The position numbers were made by a program, and so were the translations under genes. From Astrothelium macrocarpum (lineage: Eukaryota; Ascomycota; Dothideomycetes; Trypetheliales; Trypetheliaceae), in NCBI GenBank assembly GCA_021030915.1, contig JAGEMR010000079.1, positions 1-64,000 on the forward strand: DNA of 64,000 nt, read 5' to 3'. Below the pieces are notes generated by a model, which was given only the letters and a program-made list of their open reading frames with translations, had not been told where the DNA came from and ran no database searches. Shown one piece after another: positions 56,759-64,000 of the stretch (within the stretch, counting starts at the first letter, position 1; the number at the start of each line of letters is the position of its first letter).

Positions 56759-58612
56759 GATGCCCAAAAAAAGAAAATTAATCAATGCGGGAGGAATCAC
56801 AATCGCAAATGAAAAGAGGAAGCCTAAATTTTTACTTCAGGGAAGTATATACCATCCTTCACGTCTAAATCCCCCCAGCAAATGCGTGGCCGGCTCGCTA
56901 TCTGCAGTCTGAATTGCCGCTGTGCCGCTGGATTGCCGATAAGCAGACGGGGTAATGGACTGCATAGTGGCATGGTCAATCACTCTCATGCAGAGCCTTG
57001 CCACCTGCAGTGGTAAAGATGGACCGAGTCATAATCCGTGCCACATTGTTGCAGGAGACGGTACGGGTACGTACCGTCGCATCGCGTCGGCGTTCACCTT
57101 GATACCGCCGTTGCGGATCAGGCCTGTGGCGGATGTAGTACAAGCGGGCCGGTGGTACCCCGTCCCTAGTCGCCTCGCAGAAGACAACAAAAGCCCCGGT
57201 ACCATGGTCCACGAAATGCAATCTCCAGCCTCTTTGCAACCCGGCTCGCTAAATTTCCTCGGAAAAGGCATAGAAAGTTCTCCCAAATCCTTCATGTAAG
57301 CATACGAAGCACTTCATCACATATCGGGCCCTGGCAAAGCCTGCTCACTGAGTAATGTTACTCAATAACATGGCGCGATAGCTCAAGGGGCCGACAGACC
57401 ATTATTGGACAGCGACATTCCAAAGCACAGCAGATCTATCCGACGAACTTGTTGCAAAATTTTATGCCATCTACTCCTGCTGGAAGAGGTGGTTTCGGAT
57501 CGTGTCTCCTTCCCGAGACTTTGGGTCAGCCGTGGGGTCTTTTCAAAGTGTATCAATGCCTGCCACTCCGCTATCGCATCCAATTATACGAAGGACCGGA
57601 AGGTGGCTCATAGACGCCAATGAAAAGGTTTCGTGTACGGAAATCGCATTCTGCCTTCTTGATGTATTATGGATACTTTTCTACTAATGAAGAAACAGTA
57701 CAGCTATAGCAAGGGGAAATTTATCTCATCCTAAACAAAGAATCAGTACGCAGAGCAAGGGAGCTGCTGACCTATTACGAACTTTTGGCATACATACGGT
57801 AAAGTGGATAGGATTCTCTACGTATCATGGACCCTGGCTTCAGCGTTCGATTAGCTCGGTTTAGCTTCATCAGAGCAGAGCAAAGCACTGACAGTGACAA
57901 ATCCGCACAGGTCACATACCTACCGAACCGCATCCAAGCTTCGTAAATTCAACCCGGGGAAGGACGGAGTCGAGTTGGCTAGCGACTTTTATGGCTTTCT
58001 GGTTTCCGCCTTTTCCTTCGATTAGCCCATAGTCCTTTTGCTGTTATGCTATTAGTGACGCACTGTGGTGTTTTAATGCGAATCCTAGAGACGAATATTT
58101 GACTTCGTCTAAGGTACCGCCTTTCGAAGCAGCGAAATCAATGTCCATTGACTGGACCGCAAACACTAAACAAATAGCGACAAAACATACGATGTATCCA
58201 TTTAGTGTCCATCCAAACGATGGAATTCCGAGCCGGGATACGTCGAGGCGTGATTACAGTACTTGGCGGAAAGAACCACGCAAATCAGTGCCCCTTCCAA
58301 AGGATCATAGGCCCGGTCAGGGAGCATTTATCCCGCGAAACGGCCTGAACAGGGAGAGATCGCCAGATCTCAAACTTGCTTTTCCGTCTCTTTGCTCTGG
58401 AACCATTCTTCTTCAAGATTGATGCTATCAACCTATCGGCTGTATCCGCACATTCATCGCATGAACAGAGTGTTTGGGACTTAGATAGACTCAGCGATAT
58501 GCTTTGTATATATCCTACCCGACATGTTCTTTCTGTATCATTTGCCATTTAAGTTTTGCAATCTTCGCAATTGATTAGCTCATTTTGACACCCTTTGCTT
58601 CTGATTCACAGA
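56759..58612. other. Intergenic, divergent promoters
   Basis: 1.85 kb between divergent transporter and rhodopsin-domain genes. Open frames occur on both strands around 56955-57299 but read unlike proteins and overlap each other. No gene called. Confidence 0.45.
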
Positions 58613-60027
58613 ATGGCACAAGCTATGGATTTGCATGATAATCATGACAACTCTGGGGGTACCCTTATGATTATAGCTTGGATACTCTTCTCACTGACAA
58701 CCGCTGTCGTTTGTCTCCGACTCTACACAAGAATCTATCGCGTTCATCGTGTTTCTTCAGACGACTACCTAATCATAGCTGCTGTTGTAAGGCAAGCTTT
58801 CAGTCTCACGAAAACGATATTTTGCTGATTCTTTACGATAGGTCTCTGAATTCCTCCATTGCCTGGGTATGACAATCTCATACACTTATGGCTTGGGTCG
58901 TCATACAGCATCTCTCTCAAACGCAAAGCTAGAGGGTACCCTCAAGTGGGTAGCAATGTTTGAGGTGTTTGCCGTTTTGACGCCAGCACTCGGTCGCATC
59001 TCATTTTGCCTCTTTCTTCTTTTTCTAGTTGGCCCAACGCAAGTAATTCAAAAGATGGTGTTATGGGCCTCTCTTGTGATCCAAGTCATTATCAATGCGA
59101 TAGTGATTGTGCAATCCAAGGCCCGCTGTGGGACACATGTCGACGCACTCTGGAAGACCTCAGCAATAGCAACCGTCAAGTGCGAGAATCCCAGTGTCGA
59201 GACTAATCTTGGATACGTGCAGAGCGGTACGTTCACAATCTTCCAGAAAACAAATTCTTTGGCGGAGTATGCTAACAGGCCTTGGCAGCCCTCAATAGTG
59301 CATGCGATGTTACTCTGACTGTTCTGCCTGCTATCGTTCTGTGGAGTCTCCACATGCCGAGAAGTACCAAACTCGGTTTGGCTACTGTTCTCATGTTGAG
59401 TGTCTTGTGCGTCTACGCGATTCATTGCATGTCAAAGGCACTTCGGCTAACGACCACACAGCGCCTTTGCAGCATCAATAGTCAAACTGGTCGCGATTGC
59501 GAATTTGGATGACAGGGGTGACTTTACCTGTAAGTTCTTGTTCTGGGGGCTTCCCGTTGAACAAAACTGACCATTTTAAATCAAGGGAACATGGTCAACC
59601 TTCAAGACTGGGTCTGTGTTGAAAACAACAGTAAGCATCTCCCGAATTGCAATAAATTTACTTTACCGCGGCTTACGATTACTCCACAGTGGTAATCATA
59701 GCTGCGTCCATCCCAGCTTTGCGCCCTCTATTGATACAACGGAAAAATAGCACGCGCGTGCAAAAGTCAAATTACGGCCTATCGAAGAGCAAGTCTGCTG
59801 GGATCATCAAGCTTGAGAGTGGACCTGAATCTGATAATAAGACGTCAGCTTCAGTTAGGGTTACTGAGAGAGACAGGCAGCATTTGGAATGTGGGACGAG
59901 CGAAGAATACATATTGCAGGACAATGTGAATGATTGTATCACGCGGACCACAGAGTTGCAAGTCACCTATTCAGATCATGAGTCGAGGAAGAACTTGGCG
60001 ACCGACAAGTCAACGTTTTCTTTTTAA
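58613..60027 (+). CDS. Rhodopsin-domain seven-helix membrane protein (fungal PTH11/SAT-like superfamily)
   Basis: Six exons: 58613-58786, 58842-59226, 59289-59406, 59462-59529, 59586-59630, 59690-60027; 375 residues with every phase consistent. Introns of 55-62 nt, donors GTAAGG, GTACGT, GTGCGT, GTAAGT, GTAAGC. Family anchors: helix 1 then R-L-Y-T-R-I-Y, D-D-Y-L-I-I-A-A, then Y-G-L-G-R-H, K-W-V-A-M-F-E, the C-E-N-P segment after the third helix pair, then N-S-A-C-D-V-T-L-T-V-L-P, L-D-D-R-G-D-F-T-W, and I-I-A-A-S-I-P-A-L-R-P-L at the last helix. The 100-residue tail is polar. Such proteins are thought to be receptors; ligand unknown. Divergent from the MFS gene. Confidence 0.85.
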
Positions 60028-61291
60028 AGATGCCAACGCTCTTCCTGATTTTGGCACCCTCCAGAGTATTGGCGGCTGATTTGCAATTGGCGTCTTAGCG
60101 ATCATGATGCTTGACACATTTATCTTGGTAATATGTAAGAGTCCCTTTGGTGATACGGCTGCTTCAGCCAATCGACATTAAGCTTTGCCGCAAGCTCCAG
60201 AGTAAGACGTGCTCGATGCTCCTTGTCAAGTCTCGAGGGGAAGTGAAGCAAAGGATTCAATTGGAATTAGCGGGTGTCCCTCCCATCAGATTGTTAGGCG
60301 TATACGATACAGCACGACCTCGTTCCGGCTTCATGTATAAGTCAGGTACATGAGCCAGTTTCAAGGTGCCGATCTCGGTCTCTTAGGAAGAGCTTATGGA
60401 AAATGACTGAATATGGCCGTGACTAGCGCTCAGTACCAAACCTCATTGTCTAAATGTATTCTTCTGTTTGCCTCCTCAAGCTTTTCGCACATTGGCACGA
60501 CAGCATTTCGTGAGAAGGCTGAGCTAATCTTTTCTTCCGTCACAAGACACGCAGGAGGGATTATCAAGCAAAGAATTGATTGGACCCGCTGAATTCCGTA
60601 CTTGTTCGGTATAGTCCGGCCATCGAAAGCTCAAGAAGTTGCCGAGACGGTTCGCTTGGGAGATCCCCCACCCGATCGCCATCTTCGCGCCATGTGCCCA
60701 GGTAGGTAGGTGCACTACAAAGTAGTCGGCTTATCCTATTCTAGCTAGAATAGATCTAACAGGGGTATGAGCACGCCTAAAATTGTGATCGCCTTTTTGA
60801 CTACGCTCGTTGATTCGTCGGATGGACTTTTATATCATCACAGATGCAGACGAACAAGCTGAAACGCCACGGCGCAGACGTGGATCAGATTGCCCCCATG
60901 TACGGAGGCCTGGCGAAGTGCTTTGGACTCCCACAGTGATAGTAATCTTCAAGCCCCAGCGTGCTTGCGTATGTGTATCCGGGATTGAAGATGCAATTGA
61001 CTGTCTAATAGATTTCTCAATCCACCCACTAGTTCCTTGCCCAATCAATCGTCTGATTTCCTCCTACTCCGACTGTACTTGATATTCGCCACGAGACTTT
61101 AGGGAAGCTCGGCTTTGTAACTGTTTGTGAGTGGTGGACTCGGCTCAACACTCCGCGGGATTTTGGGTAACATTGCGCTCACTTTTCCTGGCGCTACTCC
61201 CCCCTTACAATGGTTTAAATAGTCATATATTTACTTGCGAACCCTGCGAAGATTGCACAAGGTGGTTATTTTTGGTACAGACGTCATAAAA
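60028..61291. other. Intergenic, O-methyltransferase promoter
   Basis: Between two plus-strand genes. No supported coding region. Contains an 18-bp perfect palindrome. Confidence 0.45.
60737..60754. repeat. 18-bp perfect palindrome
   Basis: CTATTCTAGCTAGAATAG equals its own reverse complement. It lies about 540 bp upstream of the O-methyltransferase ATG and could be a dimeric regulator site or a chance palindrome. Confidence 0.6.
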
Positions 61292-62704
61292 ATGGTGAAC
61301 TCTGTCAACAGCTCGGACAATGTATCCCAATTGCTTCTTAAAATACAGTCTATTTCAGCATCTTCTCCAAACGTCCTTCAGGATCAGGTTACTCGTTCCT
61401 CACTTCTGCAGCTTTCGAGAGAGTTGACGGCGAATTTGGAACAACCAGATGAACTGGTATCGAACATTGCTTTCTCTGTACGCTTGCCAATTCTCTGCTA
61501 TGCTTCGTGCTGTCCTAATCCAGTACTCTAGCAAGGGAGATATATGGCCGTCCGTGTAGCCGATGATCTAAAACTGTACGATCTCCTCGTAGAGCATGGC
61601 TCGCGCACAGCACAGCAATTGGCAGAAACCACTGGCGCAGAGCTGCTGCTGATTGTTAGGATCATGAGAGTGCTGGTGGGCATGGGGCTTGCTGGCCAAT
61701 CTGACCAGACAACGTACTTTCCGACTCCGGGAACCAAGCAAATGACCATGCCCTCAGTGCGTGCTGGTGTCAAGTTCAAGTACGATTACAAGTGACTGCC
61801 TCTGGTAGCATCGACCAAAGCTGAGAATGGCACAGTTTCGAACAAGGCTTCCCCATTTGTGCCGCATCGCCAGCCTACTTTAAAGCGAATGGGTATCAGC
61901 TTCCCAAGATGATGACCGATGGCCCATTTCAATTTGCATTTAATACTAAAGAAGAATGCTATCCGTATTGGTCGAAACAGCCAGGCGTCATGGAAGGTTT
62001 CAACACGTTCATGCAAGGCCTATTTGGTACGCCAGCTCGACTCAGATGGATCGACTGGTTCCCTGTAGATAAAGTTGCATTTGAAGGATATCGTGAAGAT
62101 ATCTCGGATTTCATGTTCGTAGATGTGGGAGGCGGGAAAGGCCACGAAGGAGAGGCTGCTCTGAAAAAGTTTCCCAACGTTAAAGGACGCTTCGTTGTAG
62201 AGGATCTACCTTTCGTCATTGACAACATCACCAATCTCGATCCAAAGATCGAGAGATTACCGTACGATTTCAGAGAAGAACAGCCGGTCAAGGGTAAGCT
62301 TGTTTTCCCCTCTCAAAAATGCCGCCGGCGAGAACTCTCCTACCTCTGTGGCTTCCTCAACGCCTTCTGACCGCAAGCATTACACAGGAGCACGAACATA
62401 TTTCCTTCAAAATATTCTCCACAACTGGGCAGACTCGGTCTGCCAAACAATTCTAGCTCGACTTCGAGAAGCCATGACACCGAACTACTCCAAGTTGTTA
62501 ATTGCAAATATCATCCTACCAGAGATGCACGCACCATTGCGTCAAGTCGGTCTCGACATGGCCATGCTATTTCTCCACAGCGGGTCGCAACGCAGTGAGC
62601 TTGAATGGAACTCTTTGCTTGATCGCGCAGGTTTCAGAGTCATCAAGTTCTGGCATCCTCCCGGAGATGGTGATGGCGTTGTCGAAGCTGAGCTGAAGGC
62701 GTAA
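61292..62704 (+). CDS. S-adenosylmethionine-dependent O-methyltransferase
   Basis: Exons 61292-61477, 61532-61779, 61836-62293 and 62388-62704; 402 residues, typical for this family. Introns of 54, 56 and 94 nt with GTACGC, GTACGA and GTAAGC donors. An N-terminal winged-helix dimerisation part (A-D-D-L-K-L-Y-D-L-L, T-T-G-A-E-L-L-L-I-V-R-I-M-R) is followed by Y-F-K-A-N-G-Y-Q, the SAM-binding F-V-D-V-G-G-G-K-G-H, and the catalytic-base region F-L-Q-N-I-L-H-N-W-A-D; the substrate end reads F-W-H-P-P-G-D. Relatives methylate phenolic hydroxyls of fungal secondary metabolites. No polyketide or peptide synthase lies in this window, so it is solitary here; the target is unknown. Confidence 0.88.
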
Positions 62705-63430
62705 GATCAGAAGTCTAAATGCATTCTTGGTGCTCCATGGTGTCTTCAGCCCAAAATCGTACGTCAAGCCTTTACCTTTGAATGTTGATTCAATGAGCAA
62801 TGCATATGTTTTCACCATAGATGTTCATAGCAGTTTAAGGTACTGATGCTCCAGACTTACTCTAGAACTCTTTCATGTCTGATTTTCTCACCACGCGCAT
62901 AATTGCAATTCATTGTAGGATAAAATATTTCAACTGGATGCATAATCCCATGCTGTTACTTTATCTCTTAAATAGCATTGTAGTTAGCGCTGGGCACAAG
63001 ATGCTCTTATCTTGAAAGCCTGTGACCCTGTTGCTCAACGCGGATGCTAAATCTTTGACAGGATATTAAAATCTTAGCAGGAAAGGGGAGGAGGGCCAAG
63101 TTTTGAGGGCAGAGTTTGGTGCGCATGAACAGTACTCATTCCAAGCTGCTCACAAGATTTATCGACTGACCAATTCTTCAATTTTTTGAAAGATAGTCAA
63201 ACTTTATTAACATTTCCAACTCCAGCGTCAGTCCGCGTATGGTGGCATTTAAAGGTCCCTCGACGAAACGCCACGCCCAATGCAATGACCCACTAGAAAT
63301 GCATGGCTTCATGAATGCTCCCGTCAAAGACCTCATGCCATTAAACCACGTTCGAAAGACGGACTTCGGGACTGCTGCACCAGATTTTTTACGTGTTCTT
63401 AAAATTTTCAAGAGCTTCGAAAAGCTCTGC
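62705..63430. other. Intergenic between convergent genes
   Basis: 3' flanks of the O-methyltransferase and CDC27. No supported gene. Confidence 0.5.
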
Positions 63431-64000
63431 TCATTGATAACCTTCCTCCACGCCTTCCCCGGGCAAATCATCGTCGTCATATTCCTCATCCTCGATACTC
63501 TCCATTGCTTCCTTGATGTATGCAGTTGCCTAAGGATGAATTAGTACTGTGCCATGTTGCTCAATGTCAATTATCGGCCCTAGGCTTACCTTGGGATCCA
63601 AGTTCATGGCCATGGTAAAATGTCTTATGGCGTTTGTCCGTTCACGAGTCGCCTTGTACAGCTTACCAAGCAAGAAATGCACGTTCGCCTCATCAGGCGC
63701 AATATCTTTGAGGATCTGAAGCTCGTAGAGAGCTTCGTAAGGCCGACGAAGATGCAGCAAGACTCGCGCTTTCTTGAAACGTGCCTGTGCAGAACGTGGA
63801 TCCAAAGCCGTTGCACGCTCATACTGAACGAGTGCTTGTTGTAGTTTGCGTTGCTTCTCGAGGACCTGCATCAAATGAGTTACTGTCCCTGTTACTGATG
63901 CTGCAGAACGCTTGTACTTACCACGCCGACGTAGACGACCAGAAGCGGGTTTGCCCCATTAATCTTTGCCGCCATTGTATAGTACTTCTCTGCGTCACTG
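63431..64000 (-). CDS. CDC27: Anaphase-promoting complex subunit Cdc27/Apc3, 3' part
   Basis: Partial: the gene continues beyond the right edge. Exons visible: 63922-64000 (edge), 63590-63865 and 63431-63529; introns 63866-63921 (GTAAGT) and 63530-63589 (GTAAGC). Tetratricopeptide repeats run through the visible part: Y-Y-T-M-A-A-K-I-N, V-V-L-E-K-Q-R, A-L-V-Q-Y-E-R-A-T-A-L-D-P-R, V-H-F-L-L-G-K-L-Y-K and A-I-R-H-F-T-M-A-M-N-L-D-P-K. The last exon codes the short acidic C-terminus found in BimA/Cdc27 orthologues. APC3 binds the co-activators Cdc20 and Cdh1 and is needed for mitotic exit. Confidence 0.9.

Noticed and set aside
56955..57299. Overlapping open frames on both strands
   Set aside because: Neither reads like a known protein, and both strands being open points to composition, not coding.
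61836..62370. O-methyltransferase first taken as a pseudogene because the frame is broken
   Set aside because: Four exons with good splice sites join in phase to an intact 402-residue enzyme.

Overview
The window is nuclear DNA from a filamentous ascomycete (Pezizomycotina). Genes are split by short introns (about 45-110 nt) with GTRAGY-type donors, CTAAC/CTGAC-like branch sites and YAG acceptors. The gene set is also typical: a fungal GH67 alpha-glucuronidase, a Duc1/DUF1769 protein, rhodopsin-domain membrane proteins, a HeLo-domain protein and a fungal annexin. A leotiomycete is my guess only; nothing in the sequence proves the class. I found no tRNA, rRNA, CRISPR array, transposase or reverse transcriptase. 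All exon joins are my own, made from splice signals, reading phase and recalled family conservation.

Layout. 0-25 kb is the accessory part: a repeat-rich 745-residue protein, a membrane-anchored A1 protease homologue without catalytic aspartates, a carboxylesterase with an in-frame stop, a secreted fungal protein of unknown role, a kinase-ankyrin gene with an in-frame stop, a convergent HeLo-pseudokinase gene, an unusual SDR, and two tandem coiled-coil paralogues. 25-31.3 kb is a compact housekeeping block: NUP82 (nuclear pore), the small nuclear cap-binding subunit, the vitamin B6 glutaminase and a phosphopantetheinyl transferase. 32-42 kb holds annexin, an Arg/His-rich unknown, a classical SDR, a secreted Pro-rich protein and alpha-glucuronidase. 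42-54 kb holds a Duc1-like protein, the PHD protein Cti6, a catalase, another SDR, lysophosphatidate acyltransferase and a possible small membrane protein. 54-64 kb holds an MFS transporter, a rhodopsin-domain protein, an O-methyltransferase and the 3' end of CDC27 running off the right edge.

How the genes may work together. Most are independent. The most suggestive pair is the kinase-ankyrin gene and the HeLo-pseudokinase gene, whose 3' ends face each other about 276 bp apart. HeLo plus a dead kinase domain parallels animal MLKL (four-helix bundle plus pseudokinase), and the neighbouring kinase could be the activator. That is inference, and the kinase frame carries a stop codon. Three introns begin with GCAAGT instead of GT, a high share for about 40 modelled introns. 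The alpha-glucuronidase promoter has paired CreA-like and XlnR-like motifs that fit xylan-induced, glucose-repressed expression.
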